Source of the DNA: CAZCAC01 sp964496575
GTDB taxonomy: Bacteria; Planctomycetota; UBA1135; GCA-002686595
DNA: 64,000 nucleotides
Direction: 5' to 3'
Assembly: GCA_964496575.1 (NCBI GenBank)
Contig: CAZCAC010000001.1
Span: 160,527-224,526 of the forward strand
Part shown: positions 8,802-17,310 of the stretch, in pieces
How positions within the stretch are numbered: position 1 is the first letter of the stretch
Layout: every line of letters begins with the position of its first letter
Position numbers and translations under genes: made by a program
The notes under the pieces: model-generated
Database searches by the model: none
Seen by the model: the letters and a program-made list of their open reading frames with translations, nothing else
What the model was told of the DNA's origin: nothing

Positions 8802-10780
8802 GACCGACGTCCAGCGAGGCCTCGGTGGTCCCTTCACGAAGGCGCTACCTCTGGGCGACGCTGGTCTCGTGCGCGACGCTCTTCACCTCTCCAGCGGTCA
8901 CGGCTCAGGACGACGGTCGGTCCACTCTCGAGCTCGAGCTCCAGCAACGAGTGAACCGGGCGATCGATCGCGGTGTGAAGGCGCTCCTGCGCGAGCAGGA
9001 GATCGACGGCTCCTGGCGCGAGCACGCGACCGGCTATCCGAATGGCCAGACCGCGCTCTGCCTCTACACCCTGCTGAAGTGCGACGTGAAGCCGGAGCAC
9101 CCCGCGGTCCGCCGCGCGGTCGACTTCCTGCGCACCCGGCCGCCGCGCAAGACCTACTCGACGGGAGCTCAGATCATGGCCATCTGCGCCCTCGATCCCG
9201 CGCTGCACCGCGACTGGATCGGGGAGATGGCCGACGAGCTCGCCTCCTGGCAACGGGGCGGGTACGGCTACCCCGATCACCACGTCGACCTCTCCAACAC
9301 GCAGTACGCCGCGCTCGGTCTCCGAGCTGCCGCGCAGCACGGGCACCGGATCCCCGCGAAGGCCTGGACCCGGATGGCCGAGTGGACGCTGGCCCAGCAG
9401 CAGTCCGATCCCGGCGCCGCGGGGTTCCGTTACACGCCGAGCTCCACCACCGCCACCGGCTCGATGACCGCCGCCGGGGTCGGGGTGCTGGCGATCTGTG
9501 CGGAGCAGCTGTCCCGCACCAACCGGGAGATCGCACCGGCGATCGAGCGCGGGATGAGGTGGCTGGACGAGCAGTTCACCGCCTCCACCAGCCCGGTGGT
9601 CTCCTTCAGCGGCAGCGATCCCCAGAATCCCGACGGGGGGCGCGTCTACTACTACCTGTACGGCCTCGAGCGGGTCGGCGCGCTGCTGCAGGCCACGCAC
9701 ATCGGCGAGCACGACTGGTACAGGGAGGGCGCGATCTGGCTGGTCGGAGACCAGCAGGGGAGCGGGTTGTGGGCGGACAACCAGTCCAACACCTGCTTCG
9801 CGCTGCTCTTCCTCGCGCGCGCGACCTCGAAGATCCCGTACACCGGCGACGGCGGGGAAAAGTCCACCCGGACCTACGGCCGCGACGACCCCCTGGAGGA
9901 CGTCTCGATCCGGGCCGCCGGGAAAGGCCCGCTGAGCATCTGGATCTCCAGCTTCGGGACGCAAGCGCTGGAGGACTTCGCCTGGGAAGAGGACGGCGGC
10001 AAGGGACTGCGAGTGATCCGCGTCGAGTACCGGATCGAGGATCCGGGCGCGGAGGAGGGATCGGTCCTGCTCGCGACCGTGGAGGGGGATTCCGCGCAGC
10101 CCTCTCGCGGGAACCGCTTCCCCGCGCGGCTCGCCATCGAGCGCGCCGGCGTCCATCGCCTCTTCGCCCGGGTGGTCGTCCTGCCGCCCGGGGACGAGGC
10201 GCTCGTGGAGGAGGACGGCGACGGCTACCCGCTCGAGTCGCGCTCGCTGGAGGTGAAGATCGATCGGGGGGACGATCCGAGACTCGACGGGTACGCTTCC
10301 GATGCCCGGAGCAATCTCCTGAACGTGCCGCGCGTGAAGGCCACCGCCTCCAGCCAGCGCGAAGGCGAGTTCCGGCCGGAGCTGGCGGTGGACGGCTTGA
10401 TCGGGACGAGGTGGATGAGCGCCGACGACGACGCGCTCCCGTTCATCCAGATCGAGCTGCCGCGAGCGGCGCGGGCGAATACCGTGCTGCTCACGCACGC
10501 GACCGATCAGCCCGGCGGTGATCCCTCCGGTCGCGGCGGCGATCCGGCGCGCACCGCGCGGATTCGCAGGGTCCGCGTCCTCATCAACGGCGAGAAGAAG
10601 GGCCTGGAGGCGGAGCTCGAGCCCGACGAGCGCGTCAAGACGGTGATCGAGCTGAAGAAGACGACCAAGGTGCGGTCGATTCGCATCGAGGTGCTCGAGG
10701 TCTTTCCCAGCGCCGGCGAACGTGATGCGGTCGGGTTCGCGGAGGTCGAGCTGGTCTCTCGACGGCGGAAACGCAGCTGA
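8798..10780 (+). CDS. Secreted squalene-cyclase-fold protein with C-terminal discoidin-like domain
   Basis: 660 aa, ATG overlapping the carA stop by 4 bases. Residues about 14-36 look like a signal peptide (basic RRR, hydrophobic core, TAQ cleavage). Residues 45-370 form an alpha/alpha toroid of the prenyltransferase/squalene-oxidase repeat type, seen as repeated Q.(I/N)GSW, G..ALCLYTLL, QIMAICAL, NTQYAALGL and Y(Y/L)YGLERVGAL motifs. The cyclase catalytic DxDD motif is absent, so terpene cyclisation is not supported. From about 515 the segment KATASSQ...AVDGLIGTRWMS resembles an F5/8 C (discoidin) domain and may bind sugar or surface ligands. Such proteins are abundant in Planctomycetota; the function is unknown. 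Coupling to carA is probably only positional. Confidence 0.75.
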   Translation: MRPTSSEASVVPSRRRYLWATLVSCATLFTSPAVTAQDDGRSTLELELQQRVNRAIDRGVKALLREQEIDGSWREHATGYPNGQTALCLYTLLKCDVKPEHPAVRRAVDFLRTRPPRKTYSTGAQIMAICALDPALHRDWIGEMADELASWQRGGYGYPDHHVDLSNTQYAALGLRAAAQHGHRIPAKAWTRMAEWTLAQQQSDPGAAGFRYTPSSTTATGSMTAAGVGVLAICAEQLSRTNREIAPAIERGMRWLDEQFTASTSPVVSFSGSDPQNPDGGRVYYYLYGLERVGALLQATHIGEHDWYREGAIWLVGDQQGSGLWADNQSNTCFALLFLARATSKIPYTGDGGEKSTRTYGRDDPLEDVSIRAAGKGPLSIWISSFGTQALEDFAWEEDGGKGLRVIRVEYRIEDPGAEEGSVLLATVEGDSAQPSRGNRFPARLAIERAGVHRLFARVVVLPPGDEALVEEDGDGYPLESRSLEVKIDRGDDPRLDGYASDARSNLLNVPRVKATASSQREGEFRPELAVDGLIGTRWMSADDDALPFIQIELPRAARANTVLLTHATDQPGGDPSGRGGDPARTARIRRVRVLINGEKKGLEAELEPDERVKTVIELKKTTKVRSIRIEVLEVFPSAGERDAVGFAEVELVSRRRKRS

Positions 10781-10786
10781 TCGGAG

Positions 10787-13072
10787 TCAAAGCATCGACA
10801 CCGGGTCGATGTCGATCGAGAGACGCGGCCGAGCGTTCTCCTCCGCGAAGCCGATCAGGACACTCCGGGCGACGTTGAAGGCGCGGCCCCGCTCGGGAGT
10901 CTTCAGCAGGAGGTGCTGCCGGTAGCGTCCGCGCAACTGCGAGATCGGCGCGGGTGCGGGACCGAGGACGATCATTTCGGGGGGCGGGCAAGCGGCGCGG
11001 AGGTGCTCCGCGCAGATCCGCGCGGCATCGAGCGTCCGCGCCTCGTCGCGATCCTCGAAGACCGCCCGAATCAGCCGGCCGTGGGGTGGATAGCCCAGCT
11101 CGTCGCGCAAGCCGATCTCGCCCTGCGCGAAGCCCTCGAAGTCGTGGCTCCCCGCGCGCACGATCGCCGGGTGTTCGGGAGTCAGGGTCTGCACCACGAT
11201 CTCCCCCGCGTCGGCGCCGCGTCCAGCGCGCCCCGAGACCTGGGCGAGCAGCTGGAAGGTCCGCTCGGCGGAGCGGAAGTCGGGCAGGTGCAACGCGCTG
11301 TCGGCGGAGACGATGCCGACCAGCGTGACGCCGGGGAAGTCGAGCCCCTTGGCGATCATCTGCGTCCCGACCAGGATGTCGATCTCTCCGCGGCCGAACG
11401 CCTCGAGGGTCTCTTCGTAGTCCTCGCGCCGGCGCATCGTATCGGAGTCCATCCGCGCGAGACGGGCCTCGGGGAAGAGCCGGGCGAGTGACTGCTCGAC
11501 GCGCTCGCTGCCCAGGCCGATGTACCGGAGTCCGGGCTTCGTACAGGACGGACACTCCGTCGGCGGCGCGATCTCCTCGCAGCAGGAGTGGCAGACCACG
11601 CGCCCGATCCGCTGGTGGAAGGTCAGCGCGACGTCGCACTGACTGCAACGCAGCGTCTCGTGACAGCCGGCGCACCACAGCACCGGGGCGAAGCCACGGC
11701 GGTTCAGGAACAGGAGCGCCTGCTGCTTCTTCTCCAGGCGGTCACGAAGCAGGCCCTCCAGCCGGCGCGAGAAGAGCTTGGGCCCGTCCCCGCTCCCCTT
11801 CTCCTGGGCCATGTCGACGATCTCGACTCGCGGCAGGGTCCCGCCGCCCACGCGTTCGGTGAGCTCGAGCCGGTCGTAGCGCCCCAGGCGCGCGTTGTGC
11901 CAGCTCTCCAGCGACGGCGTCGCCGAGCCGAGCACGCATACCGCCTCGCTGTTGCGGGCGCGGACCACGGCGATGTCCCGCGCCGAGTAGCGCGGGTTGT
12001 TGCCCTGCTTGAACGACGGCTCGTGCTCCTCGTCGACGACGATCACGCCCAGGTCGCGGACCGGTGCGAAGATCGCGGAGCGCGCACCGACCACCACGCG
12101 CACCTCTCCGCTGCGCGCCCGCTGCCACATCTCCAGGCGCTGGATGTCGGTCATTCGCGAGTGCAGGACGGCGACCTCGCCGAAGCGCGAGCGGAACCAG
12201 CTGACCGTCTGCGGGGTCAGCGCGATCTCCGGCACCAGCACGATCGCGCCCTTGCCGATCGCCAGCGCGCGCTCGATCACGCCGAGGTACACCTCGGTCT
12301 TGCCGCTGCCGGTCACGCCCTGGAGGAGGAAGGTCCGATACCCGTCGCCGCTCTCCAGCCGCCCGGCGATGCTATGAATCGCGTGCTCCTGCTCCGCCGA
12401 GAGCTTCGGGGGGCGAGGCCGCTCCTGGGTGGAGACCATCAGGGGATCGGGTGCCGAATCGGTTTTCTCGATCCTCACCCAGCCGCGCCGCTCCAGCGAC
12501 CGCGCCGGGGCGTCGGAGAGGTTGAGCTGGCGGGTCAGCTCGCGCAGCTCGATCGGCTCGCCGATGTCGATCAGGGTGCGCAGCAGGCGGTGCTGCTTGG
12601 GGAAGCGATCCTGCACTTCCCGCAGCTCCGCCTCCCCCACCCCCTTCCGCGCGCGAATCACCAGCACCTGACGCCGTCCCTTCTCGTACTTGAGGGAGGC
12701 GGGCAGCACGGCGCCGAGCGCTTCGCCCCAGGAGCAGGCGTAGTAGCTGGCGATCCAGCGGGTCAGCTCGAGGAGATCGGGATCGAGCACCGGCTCGTCG
12801 TCGAGCAGCCGGGCGAGAGATCGCAACCGCTTCGGCTCGAGATCGCAGTGATCGTCGAGTCCCACCACCACGCCGACCTCGCGCCTCCTTCCGAAGGGCA
12901 CGGCGACGCGCATCCCCCTGGCCACCTGCCCGACCATCTCGGGGGGCACCCGGTAGGTGAACTCCTGGCGCACCGGCTTCCGCAGGGCGACCTGCGCGAA
13001 GACCTTCGCCGTCACCGGCCTGGCCGCCTTCGACGACGGAGCGGCCTCGGGGTTCGCGGACTCGGAAGTCAC
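10787..13072 (-). CDS. priA: Primosomal protein N', PriA helicase
   Basis: 761 aa. PriA is a 3'-5' DNA helicase that recognises stalled or collapsed replication forks and reloads the replisome. The N-terminal 3'-DNA-binding domain (KVFAQVALRKPVRQEFTY to about 110) is followed by a winged helix, then a superfamily 2 helicase with Walker A GVTGSGKTE (252-260), DEEH box (347-350) and SATPS. The zinc-binding cysteines sit at C467, C470, C476, C479, C494, C497 (or C498), C507 and C510. A helicase C-terminal domain with GTQMIAKGLDFP and QVSGRAGRG completes it. It is the last gene of the minus-strand block and converges with the 8.8 kb gene, with only 6 bases between stops. Confidence 0.97.
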   Translation of the reverse strand: MTSESANPEAAPSSKAARPVTAKVFAQVALRKPVRQEFTYRVPPEMVGQVARGMRVAVPFGRRREVGVVVGLDDHCDLEPKRLRSLARLLDDEPVLDPDLLELTRWIASYYACSWGEALGAVLPASLKYEKGRRQVLVIRARKGVGEAELREVQDRFPKQHRLLRTLIDIGEPIELRELTRQLNLSDAPARSLERRGWVRIEKTDSAPDPLMVSTQERPRPPKLSAEQEHAIHSIAGRLESGDGYRTFLLQGVTGSGKTEVYLGVIERALAIGKGAIVLVPEIALTPQTVSWFRSRFGEVAVLHSRMTDIQRLEMWQRARSGEVRVVVGARSAIFAPVRDLGVIVVDEEHEPSFKQGNNPRYSARDIAVVRARNSEAVCVLGSATPSLESWHNARLGRYDRLELTERVGGGTLPRVEIVDMAQEKGSGDGPKLFSRRLEGLLRDRLEKKQQALLFLNRRGFAPVLWCAGCHETLRCSQCDVALTFHQRIGRVVCHSCCEEIAPPTECPSCTKPGLRYIGLGSERVEQSLARLFPEARLARMDSDTMRRREDYEETLEAFGRGEIDILVGTQMIAKGLDFPGVTLVGIVSADSALHLPDFRSAERTFQLLAQVSGRAGRGADAGEIVVQTLTPEHPAIVRAGSHDFEGFAQGEIGLRDELGYPPHGRLIRAVFEDRDEARTLDAARICAEHLRAACPPPEMIVLGPAPAPISQLRGRYRQHLLLKTPERGRAFNVARSVLIGFAEENARPRLSIDIDPVSML

Positions 13073-13093
13073 GAGGTTCGAGTGCCTACGGGA

Positions 13094-13378
13094 TCAGCCG
13101 CAGGCGCAAGGTGTCGAGTTGCAGCGGGGGCACCCTTCGGCGTACTTCTTCGCCGCCGCGGCCTGCAGGTCGATCCCGGCGATCGACGCCAGGGTGACGA
13201 GCCACGCGAGAACGTCGGCGAATTCCCCCTCCAGCTCCTCCGTCTGGCCCCGGCGCAGCGCCCGGGTCAACTCCCCCACCTCCTCGCTGAACCACATGTG
13301 CGTTCCCGCCAACCCGCGCCCCGCATCGCGTTCGTAGTAGATGTCCTCGATCAGCTTCTGGAACTCGGAGATTCTCAT
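13094..13378 (-). CDS. Small MazG-like nucleotide pyrophosphohydrolase with C-terminal Cys motif
   Basis: 94 aa. ATG 13378 overlaps the stop of the upstream phosphatase gene (ATGA), so translation is coupled. The all-alpha MazG fold is indicated by MWFSEEVGELTRAL (EExxE metal motif) and GEFADVLAWLVTLASI (ExxxD motif). The tail CPRCNSTPCACG carries four cysteines that could bind a metal; this is an add-on I do not associate with typical short MazG proteins. Members of this fold hydrolyse NTPs, often non-canonical ones, to NMP and PPi. Its place next to priA suggests nucleotide-pool cleaning, which is an inference. Confidence 0.82.
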   Translation of the reverse strand: MRISEFQKLIEDIYYERDAGRGLAGTHMWFSEEVGELTRALRRGQTEELEGEFADVLAWLVTLASIAGIDLQAAAAKKYAEGCPRCNSTPCACG

Positions 13379-14775
13379 GTTGTCGATCCCTCTTCGCGCC
13401 GCACGGAGAGGACGGTGATGTCGTTGGGGAAGGGTTCCTCGTCGGCGAAGTCCTCGAAGACCTCCTCGAGGTCGGCCAGCATCGTCTCGGTCTCCCGCGA
13501 GGCGCGCTTCAGGATCGCGCGGTAGAAGGCGCTCTCGCCCAGCTCCTCGCCATCGGGATCCTGGACGAGGACCGGTCCGGTGTTGGACAGGACCAGGCGA
13601 TCCCCCGGCTCGAGCTCCACCTCGACGGTCTCCAGGGCGCGGTCGAAGATCGGTCCACGATCGAAGCCGAGCGCGATCCCCTCCGGCTGCAGGATCCGGA
13701 TCTTGCGCTCGGCCGCGGAGTAGCGCAGCAGCGGGACCTTGTGCCCGGCGCAGGCCACCTCGGCCTGCCCCGTCGCGGGGTCGAGCAGGACGTACATCGC
13801 GGTGACGTACATCCCCCGGCGGACGTCCTTGGCGAGGTAGCCGTTGACCCGGCGCAGGCCCTCGGTGATGTCCCCGGTGTCGCCGAGCACGGTCCGCAGG
13901 TAGGAGCGCGCGGTCGCGGCGACCAGCGCTCCGGGAACGCCCTTGCCGCTCACCTCGCACAGGAGCAGGCCGATCCGGCCGTCCTCGAGCTGCAGGAAGT
14001 CGAAGAAGTCGCCGCCCGGCGTGGGGCAACCGATCTGCAGCGCACCCAGCTCGTAACCCTCGACCTCGGGCGTCGCGTCGGGCAGGAGCGCTTCGTGAAC
14101 CTCGGCGGCGACCTCCATCTCCCGCTCGGCCGCGGAGAGCTCCAGCTCCGCGTCCTGCGCCTCCTTCAGCGAGCTGACCATCCGGTCGATCGTCTTGGCG
14201 AGGAGGGCGACCTCCCCGCCAGACCGGACCCGGGTCTTGTGGTGGAGGTTGCCGTGCGAGATCTGCCGCACGTCGTCGACCAGGTCCTCCAGCGGGGCGG
14301 CGACCTGCCCGGCGATCCACACCGCGACCAGGGCGCCGGCGGCGATGACCGCGAAGGTGATGCCGAGGATCAGCCCCAGCATGTCCCGGCCGGACTGCTT
14401 GTGCTCGGGAGCGACGAGCAGGTGAACGGCGTCGCCGTCCGGCTTCTTGCCCTGGTAGATCTCGGCCCGGTACCGGTGTCCGTGCTCGATGCCGTAGACC
14501 ACTGGAATGCGGACCACGCCGGTGCTCCCGACGGGGACCCCGCGACCCCCCTCCTGCTCGTAGTTGTCCCGACTGCCCTCGGTGGCGGTGAGGTGGAGCG
14601 CGTCCGCGAGGCGCAACTCCGTCGCCTTCCGGGCCACCTTGGTCGCTCCGCCCACCAGCAGGAACCCGGCCCCGGCCATGACCAGGGTCAGGGCCACCGT
14701 CATCGCGAGCGTGAACTTGGTGCGAAGGTTCATGCCTCCGCCCACCACCTCAGGTTCTCGCCGAGATCGAGCCAC
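13375..14775 (-). CDS. Membrane HAMP-SpoIIE (PPM-type) protein phosphatase
   Basis: 466 aa from GTG 14775, which has GGGAGG seven bases upstream inside the end of pgpA; an internal ATG at 14733 would remove 14 residues. There are two transmembrane helices (about 21-43 and 132-155) around a short extracytoplasmic sensor, then HAMP (about 152-206), a coiled linker and a SpoIIE/RsbU phosphatase domain (about 230-460). Metal-site motifs are GGDFFDF (D256) and FPNDITVLSVRR. The usual DVSGKG reads CEVSGKGVPGAL, with Glu in place of the metal-binding Asp. Such proteins dephosphorylate anti-anti-sigma (STAS) proteins in partner-switching cascades; no STAS or RsbW-like gene is in the window. Confidence 0.87.
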   Translation of the reverse strand: MARSRREPEVVGGGMNLRTKFTLAMTVALTLVMAGAGFLLVGGATKVARKATELRLADALHLTATEGSRDNYEQEGGRGVPVGSTGVVRIPVVYGIEHGHRYRAEIYQGKKPDGDAVHLLVAPEHKQSGRDMLGLILGITFAVIAAGALVAVWIAGQVAAPLEDLVDDVRQISHGNLHHKTRVRSGGEVALLAKTIDRMVSSLKEAQDAELELSAAEREMEVAAEVHEALLPDATPEVEGYELGALQIGCPTPGGDFFDFLQLEDGRIGLLLCEVSGKGVPGALVAATARSYLRTVLGDTGDITEGLRRVNGYLAKDVRRGMYVTAMYVLLDPATGQAEVACAGHKVPLLRYSAAERKIRILQPEGIALGFDRGPIFDRALETVEVELEPGDRLVLSNTGPVLVQDPDGEELGESAFYRAILKRASRETETMLADLEEVFEDFADEEPFPNDITVLSVRREEGSTT

Positions 14776-14778
14776 GAA

Positions 14779-15261
14779 TCAGCCTCCCACGCTCCAGGGA
14801 GCGTCGATCAAGAGCCTCGCCGGAGCCATCACCAGCACCAGCCCGTAAACACCCGCGGCGACGTCGTCCAGCATGATGCCGTCCCCGCCGCCGACACGCT
14901 CGATATTCCTCACCGGAGGTGGTTTGACCACGTCGAAGAAGCGGAAGGCGCAGAAGGCGAGGAGCAGCGCCAGGGGGCTGGGGCCCCCGATCCAGGCCAC
15001 CGTGACCAGGTAGCCGACCACCTCGTCGAGCACGAAGAAACCGGGGTCCTTCCCGCCCGCGTACTCCTCCGCCCAGCTGCCCAGGGAGCGCCCCAGGAGG
15101 TAGATCGCTCCGGCCGCGAGCAGGACCCAGAGGAGGAAGTACTCGGTCCTCGCCAGTGCCCAGGCGATCGCCACCCCCCCCAGCGTCCCGAAGGTCCCGG
15201 GAGCGACGGGGATGAGACCCAGGAAGCCGCAGGTCGAGAGGCCGAGACGCAGCTTGTTCAC
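14779..15261 (-). CDS. pgpA: Phosphatidylglycerophosphatase A
   Basis: 160 aa integral membrane enzyme that removes the terminal phosphate from phosphatidylglycerol phosphate. Family motifs are PVAPGTFGTLGG, the acidic FVLDEVVGYLV, FRFFDVVKPPPV and GIMLDDVAAGVYG, with about four hydrophobic helices. It overlaps pgsA by 4 bases. Having PgsA, which makes its substrate, translationally coupled just upstream completes the last two steps of phosphatidylglycerol synthesis in one operon. Confidence 0.93.
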   Translation of the reverse strand: MNKLRLGLSTCGFLGLIPVAPGTFGTLGGVAIAWALARTEYFLLWVLLAAGAIYLLGRSLGSWAEEYAGGKDPGFFVLDEVVGYLVTVAWIGGPSPLALLLAFCAFRFFDVVKPPPVRNIERVGGGDGIMLDDVAAGVYGLVLVMAPARLLIDAPWSVGG

Positions 15262-15902
15262 CGTCCCTCCTCGACTTCCTTCAGGATCCTGGCGGTCCGG
15301 CGGACGTACCAGACGCCGGAGCCGACGGTGCTGAGCGCGGTGATCGCGACGAACCCCCAGAGCAGCACGTTGAAGACGCTCCGCAGCCCCTCGGGCCAGT
15401 CATAGGCGGGAATGAACATCACGCCGCCCACGGTGATGCACTGGACGATCATCTTCGTCTTGCCGAACCAGTCGGCCAGGAACTCGCGGCCGATGCTCTC
15501 GACGTACCCGCGCAGGCCGGTCACCAGCAGCTCGCGCGAGAGGACCAGGACCACCAGCCAGGCGGGGATGTACCTGCGCGACCACGGCATCACCGCCATG
15601 AAGATCATCACCCCCAGGATCAGGATCTTGTCGACGAACGGGTCGGAGATGCGGCCGAAGGCGCTGACCTGGCCGTGGTGGCGGGCGAGATAGCCGTCGA
15701 GAGCGTCGGTCGCCGCGACCAGCACGAAGAGCCAGAAGCAGACCTGGATCCCCCGCTGCAGGGCGACCTCCAGGCCGAGCACCGAGAAGGTCCCGGTCAG
15801 GGGTTGGCTCCCCATCGAGGCGAAGACGACGAACAAGGCCATGGCACCGACGAAGCGCATCGCGGTGATCCGGTTCGGCCAGTGCGCGAAGATCCCGCTC
15901 AC
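15258..15902 (-). CDS. pgsA: CDP-diacylglycerol-glycerol-3-phosphate 3-phosphatidyltransferase
   Basis: 214 aa membrane enzyme that makes phosphatidylglycerol phosphate from CDP-diacylglycerol and glycerol-3-phosphate. The CDP-alcohol phosphotransferase signature D66-xx-D69-G-xx-A-R-x8-G83-xxx-D87-xxx-D91 is intact (TDALDGYLAR, then GRISDPFVDK), with about five or six hydrophobic segments. Its start overlaps the end of rimO by 4 bases and its stop overlaps pgpA, so rimO, pgsA and pgpA form a chain of ATGA-type couplings. PgsA rather than phosphatidylserine synthase is chosen from length and the adjacent pgpA. Confidence 0.93.
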   Translation of the reverse strand: MSGIFAHWPNRITAMRFVGAMALFVVFASMGSQPLTGTFSVLGLEVALQRGIQVCFWLFVLVAATDALDGYLARHHGQVSAFGRISDPFVDKILILGVMIFMAVMPWSRRYIPAWLVVLVLSRELLVTGLRGYVESIGREFLADWFGKTKMIVQCITVGGVMFIPAYDWPEGLRSVFNVLLWGFVAITALSTVGSGVWYVRRTARILKEVEEGR

Positions 15903-17251
15903 GATTCACCTCCATCGATGATCGGCAGGCACAGGTGGTTGCACTCCGAGTCGAGATCTTCTACTCGAGCGCGCAACACGTCGCCGGGTCGGGCAGACGT
16001 GGTTCGAACACGGGTGAGGAGGTCGACCTCGGGGGCGTCTCGCTCGCTCCGCCCGACGCAGAGACCGTCACTCGTGGCGGGCTCGTCGATCAGGACCTCG
16101 ACCTCCCGTCCGATCCACGAGCGCTGGTCCTCTTCCAGGAGCGCGTCGCGCAGCTCCAGCAGGCGGCCGTGCCGCTCGCCGGCTAGGGCTTCGGGCACCT
16201 GCCCACCGAGCTCGTAGCTCTCCGTGCCCGGCTCGGGGGAGTAGACGAAGGCGCCCACCCGCGACAGGCGGTAGGCCCGCAGCAGCTCGAGCAGCTCCTC
16301 GAAGTCCTCGTGGGTCTCCCCCGGGAAGCCGACCAGGAGGGTGGTGCGCAGGGTGAGGCCGGGCACCTCCTCCAGCAGGCGATCGAGGAGCCGCCGGACC
16401 TGGTCTCCCGTCCCCGCGCGCCGCATCCCTCGCAGCACTCCGGTCGCCGCGTGCTGGATGGGCAGGTCGAGGTAGGTGGCCACCCGCGGGTGCTCGCGCA
16501 GGAGGCGGGTCAGCTCCCACGGGAAGTCGTTGGGATAGGCGTACATCAGGCGCACCCAGTGGATCCCGTCGACCTCGGCCAGCGCTTCGACCAGATCGGG
16601 CAGGCGCCGGTCCAGGTCGCGCCCCCAGGCGGTGGAGTCCTCGGCGACCAGCACCAGCTCGCGGGCGCCCGCGCCGACCAGTTCCTCCGCCTCGCTCACC
16701 AGCGCCTCGATCGGCTTGGAGCGGTGCGGACCGCGGATCGACGGGATGGTGCAGAAGCTGCACTGGTGGTCGCAGCCGTGAGAGATGCGGAGGTAGGCGT
16801 AGGAGGAGGGCGTGGCCAGGAGCCTCGAGCCCTCGCGGGTCGCCTCGCGCTCCGCCGGACCCTCGAGGTAGCCGGGCACCCTGCCCCCGTCCACCAGGGT
16901 CCGGATCCGCTTCGCCAGGTCGCGGTAGTCGGATATCTCGGCGAAGAGGTCGACGGCGGGGAAGCGCTCGCGCAGGGCGACGCGGTAGCGCTGCACGAGG
17001 CAACCGGCGACGATCACGTGCCGCACCTCGCCCCTCGCCTTGCGCGCCAGCTGCGTCTCCAGCGCGGCCTCCGATTCACTCTGCGCCGGTCCGATGAAGG
17101 AGCAGGTGTTGAGCACCACCATGCCCGCCTCCTCGAGGTCCCCGGTGACTAGCAGACCCTCCTCCGCCATCCGGGCCAGAATCAGCTCGGAGTCGATCAG
17201 GTTCCGGGCGCAGCCCAGGTGGATGAGGGTGACGAGAGTGGGGTCGCTCAC
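15899..17251 (-). CDS. rimO: Ribosomal protein S12 methylthiotransferase RimO
   Basis: 450 aa radical-SAM methylthiotransferase that adds a beta-methylthio group to an aspartate of ribosomal protein S12. The N-terminal cluster cysteines are C14 (LIHLGCARNLIDSE), C50 (LNTCSFI) and C84 (AGCLVQ). The radical-SAM cluster is C160, C164 and C167 in HGCDHQCSFCTIP, and a TRAM-like C-terminus follows (about 385-450). The NLIDSE and NTCSFIGPAQSES motifs favour RimO over the tRNA enzyme MiaB. GTG 17251 is chosen because it places the first conserved strand at the usual distance; no strong SD is visible. A 59-base spacer separates it from the gene upstream. Confidence 0.94.
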   Translation of the reverse strand: MSDPTLVTLIHLGCARNLIDSELILARMAEEGLLVTGDLEEAGMVVLNTCSFIGPAQSESEAALETQLARKARGEVRHVIVAGCLVQRYRVALRERFPAVDLFAEISDYRDLAKRIRTLVDGGRVPGYLEGPAEREATREGSRLLATPSSYAYLRISHGCDHQCSFCTIPSIRGPHRSKPIEALVSEAEELVGAGARELVLVAEDSTAWGRDLDRRLPDLVEALAEVDGIHWVRLMYAYPNDFPWELTRLLREHPRVATYLDLPIQHAATGVLRGMRRAGTGDQVRRLLDRLLEEVPGLTLRTTLLVGFPGETHEDFEELLELLRAYRLSRVGAFVYSPEPGTESYELGGQVPEALAGERHGRLLELRDALLEEDQRSWIGREVEVLIDEPATSDGLCVGRSERDAPEVDLLTRVRTTSARPGDVLRARVEDLDSECNHLCLPIIDGGES

Positions 17252-17310
17252 GGTGTGGGGGTCGCGAGCGGCACTCTCGGGCGATCTTCCCGGATCGTCC
17301 CGTCGCGGTC

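Noticed and set aside
8798..10780. Squalene-hopene cyclase
   Set aside because: DxDD catalytic motif and the typical length and QW repeats are missing; it has a signal peptide and a discoidin-like tail.
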